A DNA stretch of 64,000 nt from Pelecanus crispus (taxonomy: Eukaryota; Chordata; Aves; Pelecaniformes; Pelecanidae), in assembly GCF_030463565.1 (NCBI RefSeq), contig NC_134649.1, positions 4,785,501 through 4,849,500 of the forward strand, in the 5' to 3' direction. Within the stretch, counting starts at the first letter, position 1. Every line of letters begins with the position of its first letter. The position numbers and the translations under genes are program-made. Below are positions 49,901 to 64,000 of the stretch, piece after piece. The notes under the pieces are model-generated. The model worked only from the letters and a program-made list of their open reading frames with translations, ran no database searches and was not told where the DNA came from.

Positions 49901-52900
49901 GTCTGAACCACGTCGTTCGGTAAGCCGGGGCTGCAGGGTCAGGTCTCCCGTCTGTCCTGCTGAACAGGATGATCCCTTTCCAGGACTCATTCCTCATTTC
50001 TCACCTATACCTAGTGGACCATTTGTAATTTTTTGTAATTTTTTTCTGCTGGAAAAGAAAACAAAAGGTAGCGGATACAGTGACGACTGTAACGAAATAG
50101 TTACATCAGGGTTAACTTGCCAGCCTGTGTGTAGTTGTGGTGGGGAACATGAGAAGGACTGCAGCCTGCTGTTGGCATTGCCTACCATAATTACCCCTAA
50201 CCAAATCATGGTTACACCCTGTTCCGTGCAACACTCTGGATTTCCAGCTTCAAACACATCTCAGACAGATACGGGGCCTGTTTCTATCCCTCCTGATGTC
50301 TACAGCAAGACTTCAAGGGTCCAAAGTCCACAGAGGACTGCTTATGCAAACTTGGTATTTAACAAATGATTTGGATGAGCCAAGGTAAACAGGCAATGCA
50401 GACACGGTGGAAAGCAAAGGAGCAGTTTGAACTGAAGGAGCACATTATGCCTCCACATTATTTTATGAGGAAGACATTAGCCCTGAGGGAAAAGCGTGAG
50501 GAGACAGATCTCGAGCCATTATAAAAAGGCCTGGTCTCTATTAGGAGATACACAAATACCTCCCCAGTCCACCATGAAGTCCACTCCCCCCATCCGTGGA
50601 CTTCAGTGAGGAAGGGCAAAAACATCTTTAACTGCCTCCCATCCCTTCTTATCTATTTCTCTCTGCCCTGCAACAGCCCGGGGGGGGCACTCCCAGTCCC
50701 AGGGCAGCGCTGCAGCCTCCGGCCCTGCGGTTGCCTGGATGCAGCAGGGAAGCAAGGGAATGACCGGGCGAGCAGCACCGCCGCCCCCTCCGCAAGCCCC
50801 TCGGGCCAGACCAGCACCCCACTGCTGGGCAGTCGCTGTGACACTGGAGCCCAAGAGTCTGGGCTCCGAGGAGCACGTTCAACCTCTGGCATATAACCCT
50901 GCAACACGATCTCCACCATTTCCACGTGGGACATCCCTTTCCGCCTCCTACGCTGCCTAGGCTGGGCACCAGCTTAACCCACCTGCTGTGAGCTGTTAGT
51001 TGGTGAAGTGTACTCCGCTAACGTGAACTTTATATGCAGTTTCTGGGATGCTAAGAGGCCGTCACAACCCTGCCTGCCCAGGGTAGACAGGATTTGTGGG
51101 AAGAAAGCCTTCTGAAGCTGCTGCAAGGACAAGCTACGGCCTCGTCAAGCATTAACCCCCAGGACCACTCCCCGAAACGGCAGTAACAATCCAGTTAGGA
51201 ATTTGAAAGCCAGCGAGGATCTTCCCACAAACAGGCCAGCCCTTTGGCAGATGGGGGCAGGAGGGCCAGGGCGGCACACAAACGCAAGCTCTCATAACAC
51301 CATAAAGAGCTTCTGTTTCCCGACACACTGCAACAGAGGGAAGGCGGAGGCAGAGAGAAAAGCAGCAGTCTCGGGCCACGTGGCAGGTCAAACCACCGCC
51401 CAGTTTGTTGGCATCCTCTAAAGTTTAAATATTCTTTGAGCCAGCAGTGAATCATCCCTGGCAGGTAAGAATGATGTTAATTTATGACATGCCAAGTGCA
51501 AGCAGATCTTTTGGTGTCCGTCCAACGGTTTTAGTCTTATTAACACACGGCGACGGCTCAGGTTGCAGCTGTGCACATTAAACTCTGGCAAGTGGCATTT
51601 TAAACAATGACAAACTTCAGAACAATCACTCCACACATGGAGCCAGGCCAGGCAAAACTGAAGGGTGGCAGAATAAAGGTCAGGAGGGTAACCTGTTTGT
51701 CTGGGAGAGGAGCAGGTGGCCCGCTTGGGTTGCTGCAGGGTCTTTAAACCGTCTGAAGGACACAGTCATGGATCATTTTAACCCATTAAGCTGCTTAAGC
51801 CTTCCCTTACACTGGTTTGAACTTCAAGAGAGTATTAAATCTTAAAGAGCTTAGTAACACATCTTCAGCTCTCCCCTGTGCTTGCGCATTCGCAGCGCGC
51901 ACGCTGCGCTGTGGAAGCGCACATCCTTCCTTCGACAGCAAGACCCCTCTGGCAGCCGAACCCGATCCAGGCAGCTAAAAAGCAGCGAGCTTTCCACTAA
52001 AGCATCGCACCAGAGCGGCAAGTGACGTTGGGAAACGGACAACAAGGGGGAACACATGACTGTCACCGCCATGCTACTCCATGGGCCCGAGGACACCGTG
52101 GCTTTCAGAGCCAGAGGAGGAAGATGGGTCGGAGAGGAAACCATCTCATCAGTTCCTCCCTTGCCAACCTCACAAGGGACACGGAGCGAACAGCGGTTAC
52201 CGAGACCCCGCGGCAGCCCTGGCTTGTGTCCAGGGAACTCAATCCACATCCAGCAAAGAGGGCCGCGTAAGAGAGTGACTTCTGAGTGCAGCTTCTTACC
52301 TTGGGCAGAGCAAAGTCAGGCCAAACCATTCCTGCCAGTTGTGTTTTCATCAGAAAATGTGATGGTGGAGACATAAAAGACATTCTCACGGCAGAAAACG
52401 TAAATATTCCAAGCCATGTTTCAAAGCTGTATTTCTCAATTTGAAATATATCAAAATAAAATTTTTTGAGTGTCAAAAAACAGATGTTTTGGAATAAAAC
52501 AGTAGAATGAAATCTGACATGTAACAATGTTTTCCAATGCAGTGCTTCCAAACCGATTGTTTTCAGAATTTTTATATTCCACCCCCCCCATCTTATCCTT
52601 GCAAGCAGAATTTTTTTTTTTCAAACCAGGTACTTCCCAAAAGAAAGAATTTTAAACAATAAATCAGGTCTCGTTAAATGAATACAAGGATTTAGCTACA
52701 CATGAGATCTGATCCCGAACATAACAGGATGTAAATTCATAAAGAAATAGTTATCTCTGATTTAAACACCAGGTGTGTGGATGTACTTATTCCCAAATGA
52801 AATTAAAGGAATTAAATTCTTTAATAACAAGGCACTTTTATTCTGGAATAGGAGCATCCACATATGCAATTAATCAAGAATAGCTAAAGCCACAGTAAGG

Positions 52901-54579
52901 TCTCAGGCTACTGACTGTAAATGAAAACAGTAAATTCATTCTCCCTCTTGCAGCTTCTTGCCACATAACACACTCGATCCCCCTGGATGAGTGTTCCTGT
53001 AAGTAAAGGGCGAGTCCCAGCACGCCTGTGAACACCTCATGATAATACTTCAACGAGATGGACTGGAATCAATATTTTTCATCTTTGCAGCTTGGGGCCA
53101 GAGAGCAGCGAGTTGGGCAGGGATGTCAGACAGCGTTGCCACCCAGCGCGGCGGGGAGGGGAACGGGCTCGGCACTGACCTGGAAAGAAATTTCTAGCTA
53201 GTAGGTATCAGTTCCTGCAGCATTTGAGCTTCCGTGAAGGAGGAGGGAAAAAGGAGATAATTAAATAGAGGTTTTCAGTTCTAACCTTCTCCCAAGTATC
53301 CTTACAGGAATCAGACATCAGTTTGGCTACATTTTAGCTAGAGCTCCTAGAGAAACTTGAGCCCCCATGTTTCATAATGGAGGCTTTACAGCCAGCATTA
53401 GATACCGCTAGATCTAAAAATCTGATACGAAGTACTGATTTAATATAAATGAATCCATTAATTTAAGTTAGATACCGTCTATTCATCTGCAGCCAGAACA
53501 GAATGCATATTTGTGATCTAGATCATTTTACAGAAATGTGATCAGGTGCTTTTGCCTGATGAAGAACAAACCTGTGGCACTGTGCAGGTAACACACTGCT
53601 TTAATATTAGCGAAAATGGGACCAGAGCAGGAGTTTGTGTACTGACTAGAGAGTGGAGCATCATTTTCTCGTCAGGAGTGAGGACAGAGAGGAAAGAAGG
53701 GCTGTTATTTGAAACTACACAGGAAAAGAAACAGAAGAGGTATTACACTGTGAGAGTAATGAGTGTAGCAGTAGAAGTATAAAATCAATCTTAATTCTAC
53801 AAAGGTGTAAGATACAAACTAACTCCCTATCGTGGCAGTTACTCAGTTTTTATGGAAACCAAGATATATATATAACAGTAAGGTGTGAATACACAGAATA
53901 ATTACTCGCGGTACTTTTAGACATGGGGTTCTCTACTGCCTGGACAACTCACTGTTTTTCACCCTACTTTAAAAAGAGCACTTACCTAGAATTCATATGG
54001 GAGATCTTGCCAGCCCTATTCCAAGCTTGGCTTTCTGAAGAAAGTTAAAGCTGTTTATCTTGGTAATTCTTCTCTTCATGTATCATCTACATTGATTTGG
54101 CTTTTTGCAAAATGAAATTAGAGAGCCAACAGAGACAAGGCAAAAGCAAAGGCAGCCAAATTCAAGTCCATGCTCAGACTGTTTCAAAACTTCAGTGCCA
54201 GCAAAGCAATCACAGTTATCACAAACTGACCCAAGAATATCCAGCTTGATTCTTCTAATTGCTTTAACAATAAAAATCAATGGTTAGAACTCTAAAGTAT
54301 AAAGGAAACCTAATCAGATTGATATAATAGCTACAACAGCAGAATGATAGGAGTCAGAAGGTGAATCGACAAAAGCAGATTGGGCCATATTTGACACCAC
54401 CATTAGTCAATACTTGACCCAGAAAGAACATTGGTTGTCTTTTTAAACATATTTTTTTCATGAGATCTAGGCAATGTCATCAGCATCTTCAGACCACTTC
54501 TCTATTTTATCATGAATTATTACGTGCCCTAGCCGTTCCTCATTCTTCAACAAAACGTTAGCTTTCCAGTGGACCTTAC

Positions 54580-54645
54580 CTGCACCTGCACCAGAATGGA
54601 ATTTAACAATGCGTTTTTCTTTTCTTACTAGAATAGCTTGATCTG
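54580..54645 (-). other. Splice-flanked 66-nt candidate exon, unassigned
   Basis: On the minus strand the segment is bounded by a TTGTCTTATAACAG acceptor and a GCAG|GTAAGG donor. One frame is open across it (reading DQAILVRKEKRIVKFHSGAG). It matches no protein I recognise. It lies downstream of the LRRC28 stop codon and upstream of the inferred MEF2A promoter, so it might be an alternative LRRC28 end exon, a MEF2A distal 5' exon, a non-coding RNA exon or chance. Confidence 0.2.
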
Positions 54646-57600
54646 CTGTTATAAGACAATATTCATAGTACCAATGAATAAACAAACTCAGTATTGCATT
54701 TTTCATTACAAGAAAGCTTTCTCAATTGATCTGAAGAAAAAAATTTAAGCCTCCTAACTTCATGAGGTTCACAGAAAATGACGGCAGAACACCTTCAAGG
54801 CACTGGTCCTCATACCGTGGTTGTAATCATATTTAGCAACAGAACAGGCAGCCATGACTGACAGCTTTCTTTGACAGAAAGAGACAGTCAATATTTACAT
54901 TCCTCATGAACATACAAAAGAGCATCAGGGTACTTGAGAAATTAGCCCTTGATTGCCACTTGGAAGGCATCATCAGAAAGTCAAATCACTTCAGCACCTC
55001 CAACAACAGAACTGCTTTCATTCTTGAGACTCAAGATCTCTCACAGATGTGTCAAGGTCTTTTGCCTGGGAGCGGGAGATGTCTGAAAGGCATAACGGGT
55101 GCTGAAAAAGCATGCTATGAGGGCTTTATTATTTAAAATGTCAAAAGATAAAGAAAGCATTCGGTCAACTCTTGCTCTCTTTCTTGCTGAAGTAGCAGAC
55201 ATAAAACCGGTAGTTACAAATAACCACTCCCAGGCTCCTAAGCCAGCTACAGGGAATACTGGTAGGATTCTTCAGTGCAAAATAGAACGAGCTCTACTGT
55301 AATATTAAGTGATCACTGAAGTTGGGGGACACCGATGCAGTGGTTCAATTTGGCTCTCAATTTCCCAAAATGTCACCACATAGAAGAGCCCTAAATCTTG
55401 GCTTAGAAGTCACAAAACATGCAGTGCCTTTCCAAGTGAGATCTCAGCTCCTCTCATTTCCTGCATACAATAGCATTATTCAGCCACTGAAGTTTCCACT
55501 TAGCTTGCATTTATGCCAAGTACTTTTAATTGCAAAGGAAAAGGATGTTAAGCTCTCCCATTTGTTTCTTTCTAATTCATAAAGGACACAGCAGTAGTTG
55601 GTAAAAGTTATAGGTTAAGGGTTGTTCTCCCCCGCCATCTCACTTAAGGGACTTGCATCCTCCTCCTGCTGCCTGGCAAACAGAGGTTACCTACATTGCA
55701 AGGGTAGGAAAATTTATGTTGTCAGTCAAAAATACTAAAAAGGCAAGTCATTGTAATCATACTAACAAACAGGCATCAGGGAAGTCTGAATCGTATCTAA
55801 ACCCTTCAAGGCATCCATCATAACTGATGTTCAGAGTCACCTTGACCAACACAGGTCTCATTTAAGAATGGATATGCTAGTATTCTCCCAAGACACGTAC
55901 AATAATTCAGACAGCATCCAACTGAAAGAACTCATCAGCACAGATACAGAGTAGCAGCTTTGACTGAAGCAAAATGCTGCACAGCAAGGAGTGAGACAAC
56001 TGGAAAAACAGATGCTTAATTTCTACTTATTTTTGGCAACCTTGTTCCTATGGTATCTGTTAGATGAGGGGAAAAAATGCTGCTGAATGCTGCTTAGTAA
56101 ATAATACATGAACCAGAGCCACATCTATGGACTATCAGGGTGGCACTCAATACAGCCCTACTGAAAGTTATTTTTCTTTTGATCAATCCATAGAAGGGTC
56201 TCAAGTAATGTTTCCATATGGGTTTTGTTCCTATTATGCAAGATCTGGTGAACTGCATTGTCTGAGACAAAGGGATTAAGTGAATTGAAGTGGTGTTTTG
56301 GGCTTGGCAGTGTTTTAAGAAGTGTCTTCACCCCACCTCTTCAGCCTTGGGACAAGAGACTTACTAGCTAATTACTATGCAAATGAACTGAAATGTAAAT
56401 GAAATGCTACATCCTAACATAGCTTAATAGCCCCAGGAGCAAGAATTAGTTAATTTTAATGGACTGTAATTCTATCCAAAAATATAGTTTATTAACAAGC
56501 ACGTACAATAAATTGCACCGCTAACTTTAAATAAAACATCTAGCAAGCTCACCTTCACACTAAGCGACATTTGGTTAATACAGAGCAAAAAAGCGATACA
56601 CATATGCTTTCAACAGACATAGAACGAACTCAGTTGCAATCCAAGTTCAAGTTGTAATCCAAAGAAGGGCACATAAAAGCAAAAGCAATGAAGACTTCAC
56701 ATGAACCTTGCCATTTCTTTCCACCAGACCTCTGGTCTCTTACAAAATAGGTCTGTAATACAAAAAGTAATAAAAACTCTGGATTCAATTTACTCAGCCT
56801 CTTCCATCACAAGTTGTTAACTATAACATTTTGCAACAACGCGAGTAGTATTAAGAGGGCGGTAAGAGGCAAAGATAGTTACGTCTTGGAATTACATAAG
56901 TTCAGCTGCAGATCGAGAGGCTGCCTAGCAGCAGGCATGTGTCATTGTCCCAGTTTTTGCAAGAAATACAAAGATGGTAAAACACATTCTTCTCTCTCAT
57001 AAATTAACACTTGATCCATCCTCCACTGACATCAAGGCAAAAGTTCTTCTGTTATCAGAGGTACTCTGATGAGGCCACAGTGGCCTTCAAAAAAAAAAAA
57101 AAACCCTCCTCTCTAGTGAAAGGTTTGTCACTCTCGGGTCCTCAACTTGGCTGGGATGTCAGTAAGACCTGACACGCTGTTACCACACGGGTGTTACAAC
57201 AGTTTCATCCTCCCTTCATGCCAGAAAAAGGGATTCAGCAGAATTCGATATATAAGAATTGAAGCCAACTTGGCAATAAACAGCTCCGCTCCGGGTAAGA
57301 TCTTAACCTCACCGCAACGGAGTAAATAGGTTTGTAATGAACTTCAATAAGAGCCCAAGAGAAGCATCAGGCCAAAATAGAAAAATATGCACTTCTTGAT
57401 ATGAGACCCTGTTCTTCACACAGGAAAGGACATTTGTATTTCTGATCCTGCAGGTGAGTAACAGGAAGGTTCCCAAGAACAGTGCTCCAGATGTTAAGTG
57501 TCCAGAGTAAAACCGCTCAAGTAGTATTTTTAAAGAAAGTCAGTGATTCCCGTTTCCTTTGTGGCAGAACAGAAAGTTATCTCTATAAGCAGTAGGATCC

Positions 57601-59686
57601 CAATTTTATTAACATGGTACCTGTTACCACAACGTAAAAATTGTGCCTGTGCTCCCTAATCACATTAGGAGTTAATCTTTACTCAGAAAAATTTTATAGC
57701 AGTATCAATGGGTTAAGGCTTATTTTCTCTCATTTCTGTCCTGCACCTTTCTCTTTATAATGCCTAGAAAAAAAGACCCTGAAACTTCTCCTGCTCCCAC
57801 CTTAAGTGAAGAGTTAAGATGTACTTTTATGACAAAAAACCCTTTAAAAATGGCCATTTTTTCCCAACTGCTGGAACCAGATTTTTTACAGTACAAGGAA
57901 AAATTTATCTCAATGTGAACTAACCTGATGAACAAGAGCAAGCAAACAAAAATCACCTAGAAATAAACATGTTAAAGAGAAGTCCAAGCATTGTGACACC
58001 TTGTATTGAAAAACACGTGATGCACGGTTCAATCAGCAACAAGCTCCCTCTCCCCTCTGCAACTTGCATAGCTGGCTCTCATGTTAGCTGGTTATGAAAT
58101 ACTCTTACAGTAGAACAACTTTAGAAAAATTTGGACAAGTGAGAATGGAGTTATTTTAATCTAGAACAATATCACCCAAAGATACAGATGAATACAAACA
58201 CTGTTTGTATCAAAAAACCATCAGAGAAACACGAATTTAAGCTGCATTTTCAGTCTATATATTGGCTTTCCTCTTCCTTGTTTTATAAAAATAGGGTATG
58301 ACATTTCAGCTTCAATTGCGTGTTTAAGTCATTTATTCATTGAACATTCCATTCTTGAAATATCATCTATTAAAGTGTTAGTTAAGATTCATCCTGCTTA
58401 TAGAACAGACTAAATTTCTTCTGAACTGCACTTGTAGAAAATAAGACTGATATGAACTCAATAAAAAAAATTATTAGATTATGGGAAGAAGAAAGAAAAT
58501 AAAAAATAAATAAAAAACCCCCAAGTGCTGCCCTTACTATCTGACTCCTAATAAAACAAATGCCAATGCCTTTTAGTTGATCAAAAGATTTAACTCCAAA
58601 ATAGTATTTACAGACTGAATTGAGAAATAAACTGTGCTTTGAAGTCTATAAAAGAGGACAAATAAACTTCCAACAAAACATCTCCTTCAAAGACAGAGGA
58701 AGCCACAGTAAAAATAATATTGAAAATGCCTGATCAGAGTATTGTATCAAAAATTAGTATTTGTAACACTACCGCAGCGCTCTCATCATCCAGTTAAAAA
58801 AATGGATTCTGTACTGCACTTGCACATTTCTGATATAGGTATAATTGTACATGGGTAATTTACAACTCAACTGTGTAGTCCTAAAGGAAAAGAAAAAACC
58901 TGAAGATTCATTTTGCTGCTTCAGCGGTAAACCCCGCTGGGTGGGAAGGCCTGTTGGGGATACCAACATTGAAACAAATTAGTGAAATGACAGAGTCTGA
59001 AATCCAATAGTACAAAGTCTGCTTGGACATGGCTCTTTCCCCTACTGCAAAGCAGATTTAATAAACGGGATTTATTTTAGAAAGTTTCACAATTCTTAAA
59101 CAGTAGATGATACTTGCATTCCTGAAGGATTAAGTTCTACATTTCTTAATGCTAATTCAACTCTCTAAAACCAACCCAATAAAACCAGCAAAGCTTTTAC
59201 AAGTAACATGCACAACCTAAAAATTCCACCCTCAAAAACTGCCTTTTTGGTACTCTTTTAAGCTCTTAAGATACTCTACTTATTGAAGAGATGCCAGGAA
59301 TCCTGCAGTGGGAACAAATGCTTCTTTGGCAAAAGGAAAACATTTTAATGCCTCCTCCCTTCAAAGTATGCACACCTCACCACAACATATGCTAATATAC
59401 TACCAAATAAGTCTCTTTATCTTGCCATTTTTATAACAAACTGTTTCATTCATATCTATTTCAGCTTGTAACTACCTATGGCACAGAGCGGCACACTGTG
59501 CTAAATCAACAAGTAGCTTACACCTAAGAAATAGAAAGCAAAAAAAAAAAAAACCACCCCACATTATAGTAAAAAAAAAAATTCCAAAACAAGTCAACAG
59601 GGGCTGATTTTATATAAACTGTTTCAGTGTAAAATTAAAATTTTAAGCCATGCAGGCATGTTGGGCCTTTTTTCCATCCTTTGTCC
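54646..59686. other. Non-coding interval downstream of LRRC28
   Basis: AT-rich DNA with no recognisable coding exon. A plus-strand 30-nt segment at about 57427-57456 has a TTCTTCACACAG acceptor and a GCAG|GTGAGT donor. A pyrimidine-rich minus-strand acceptor lies near 57935. Neither could be tied to a gene. A poly-A run lies near 57090. Confidence 0.55.
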
Positions 59687-59692
59687 TTTATT
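59687..59692 (-). terminator. Candidate polyadenylation signal AATAAA for LRRC28
   Basis: First canonical AATAAA hexamer on the minus strand after the LRRC28 stop codon. The weaker ATTAAA at 60276-60281 is an alternative. The downstream sequence is only weakly GU-rich. Confidence 0.35.
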
Positions 59693-59850
59693 TAAAATGA
59701 ACAAGATCTAACAAAAAAGGATTCCCACAAATATGACAGTGAGTGGAAATTTGCGCTAAATCTGCCATTAATATATGAAAATAAATGTTACAGCCCTTCT
59801 GTGAAGATATCTATGTATGCATATATACCTATGCATGGAGATACACATAC

Positions 59851-59928
59851 CTCGCCCCAGATTTCCAGCCTTCTCCGAGGTTAACACACTCCACTGACAC
59901 ACTTTCACAAATCAGCCCAATGCTGAAT
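59851..59928 (-). other. Splice-flanked 78-nt candidate exon, unassigned
   Basis: The minus strand has a strong CATCTCTTTCTAG acceptor and a GCGAG|GTATGT donor around 78 nt. One frame is open (reading FSIGLICESVSVECV and onward, about 25 codons). A further short segment just upstream (about 60030-60046, CTTCTTTGAGTTCTTCAG acceptor and CTTCAG|GTATCA donor) joins it in a compatible phase. Both sit in what should be LRRC28 3' UTR. No known protein is recognised. It may be an alternative exon or chance. Confidence 0.2.
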
Positions 59929-60863
59929 CTAGAAAGAGATGAAGACCAACCCTTTGCAGATCTACAGTCTGCAATTGTAAAAATATAATAAATATAGATA
60001 AATATTTACTATCGTATTACTTTTTTTTCAAGTGAAACTGATACCTGAAGTCATCTTCTTTCTGAAGAACTCAAAGAAGCAAAAGGGGAAATGTTTTTAA
60101 AAATAAAAAAAAGTGATGAAAATAAGGAAAACACACCCTCAAACATGCTAGAGCAAGACCAGTTATGCAGGCATCAGTACCAGCCTTCTTTTTATGAAAC
60201 CAGATCTTTGGTCTCCAGACATATCCTAGTTACTCCAATTAAATCAGCATGGTGTCCAATGACACCAGATCTGATTTTAATATGTGGATTTAAATACCTC
60301 AGTTGACTGTCAAAGACTTGCTAGACAACTGGGATAACTCTGCTGCGGAAAATATTAAGATGAGAGGGAGAAAATAAAGCTAAATTCTATAGGATCCATC
60401 AAAGGTTTCTGTAGGCTTAGATCTGTACACCTGAATCCAGCTGTAGGGGTGAAGAGGATGGGGAGGAGTAAGTGAAAACTTGTTTGTCACAACTGAACCT
60501 TTTTCCCCCATTAGAGGAATGAAAACTGCCTCAACTGATGCAATGGGTCAACCTTAAGACAGCCACATTTGAAAAATACTGGAAATCCTGAAGTCAGAGC
60601 TTGTGAATTTGTTTGGTTTGTATGCTGTCTTGGAGGAGAGAGAAGTTAATACTTTTAAAAGCTTGGTATTTACACTTCCAAAAAGTTTCTGCAGTTCATC
60701 CAAATTTGATAGGGCAGGATTTAAGTGCCTCTTAGTGTTCCCAACTGGGCACTTCTGCTGCTTTGGCACACGCGCGCGCACACACGGTATTCCAGTACCA
60801 ACGGGATACGACGTCTAATGCAGCTTTAAACTGGCAGCACTCCTGAGTAGTTTTAAATGTTTA

Positions 60864-64000
<3,137 letters not shown>

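Larger units (their letters stand above)
30850..54579. other. Intergenic interval, right part: no supported gene
   Basis: Non-coding DNA without recognisable coding exons. The longest open frames (49821-50369 plus, 182 codons; 52105-52551 minus, 149 codons) have mixed low-complexity composition, no known domain and no clear splice context. The interval contains simple repeats, including TA repeats near 30948-30960, GGAA repeats at 34258-34282, a purine tract at 35031-35064 and poly-T at 43664-43699. It also holds a 17-bp tandem duplication at 41436-41469 and decayed interspersed repeat fragments near 37683-37720 and 46850-46960. Confidence 0.6.
59687..60863 (-). other. LRRC28: LRRC28 3' untranslated region (downstream limit provisional)
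   Basis: This sequence follows the LRRC28 stop codon on the minus strand. A canonical AATAAA signal (plus-strand TTTATT at 59687-59692) lies about 1.17 kb downstream, and an earlier ATTAAA variant lies at 60276-60281, followed by a GU-containing stretch. Either could be used and cleavage cannot be fixed from sequence. A 71-codon plus-strand open frame at 60091-60306 overlaps this UTR and is judged accidental. Confidence 0.5.

Noticed and set aside
49821..50369. 182-codon plus-strand open frame
   Set aside because: No recognisable domain, no splice context and mixed composition. It is compatible with a chance frame in 45 kb of non-coding DNA.
52105..52551. 148-codon minus-strand open frame
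   Set aside because: The sequence is a patchwork of hydrophobic and basic residues without known motifs, and no exon borders were found.
57427..57456. 30-nt plus-strand segment between a good acceptor and a GTGAGT donor
   Set aside because: It is isolated, has no partner exons on the plus strand and no recognised coding content, so chance is the simplest explanation.
60091..60306. 71-codon plus-strand frame with a Lys/Glu/Asn-rich start
   Set aside because: It lies antisense to the LRRC28 3' UTR, has an A-rich composition that explains its residues, has no known homologue that I recognise and an in-frame stop just upstream without a usable acceptor.

Overview
The window looks like bird nuclear DNA. 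It has a single large CpG island, long AT-rich non-coding stretches, spliced gene fragments, and two solo LTRs of an endogenous-retrovirus type that is abundant in bird genomes (ends TGTCCTGG...CCACGACA, internal TATATAAG, TTATTATTATT tract). No prokaryotic-style gene organisation is present, and almost all open frames are chance frames in non-coding DNA.

Two genes can be supported, both on the minus strand. At the right end (60864-60936 and 63864-64000) are the last two coding exons of a leucine-rich-repeat protein whose C-terminus I recognise as LRRC28: 69 codons ending ...[12 protein letters not shown]. The phase, donor, acceptor, polypyrimidine tract and branch-point-like site are all in order. 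At the left end, a CpG island (about 7240-9010) carries a minus-strand splice donor (GAG|GTAAGA, exon end at 7372). In human chromosome 15q26.3, LRRC28 is followed head-to-tail on the same strand by MEF2A. I therefore infer that this island is the MEF2A promoter with its untranslated first exon, and that 1-7371 is MEF2A intron 1. No MEF2A coding sequence lies in the window, so this is an inference from gene order.

Layout, left to right: 1-7371, AT-rich first intron of the inferred MEF2A; 7372-9010, CpG-island promoter with two palindromic NRF1 sites, two CCAAT boxes, GC boxes, ETS-type sites and a one-mismatch MEF2/CArG-like element; 9011-about 59686, the intergenic interval, which holds two opposite-facing solo LTRs (22303-22860 minus, 30274-30849 plus), decayed ancient repeats and simple repeats, but no gene I can support; about 59687-60863, LRRC28 3' UTR; 60937-63863, last LRRC28 intron; 63864-64000, penultimate coding exon, running out of the window.

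The points most worth checking are: the C13T14 homopolymer that serves as the polypyrimidine tract of the last LRRC28 exon; an open ATG frame running in phase 0 into the first-exon donor of the inferred MEF2A; the MEF2/CArG-like site in that promoter; a perfect CRE beside the TATA box of one LTR only; and splice-flanked minus-strand segments between the LRRC28 stop and MEF2A that could be alternative or read-through exons. I found no previously undescribed multi-gene system.
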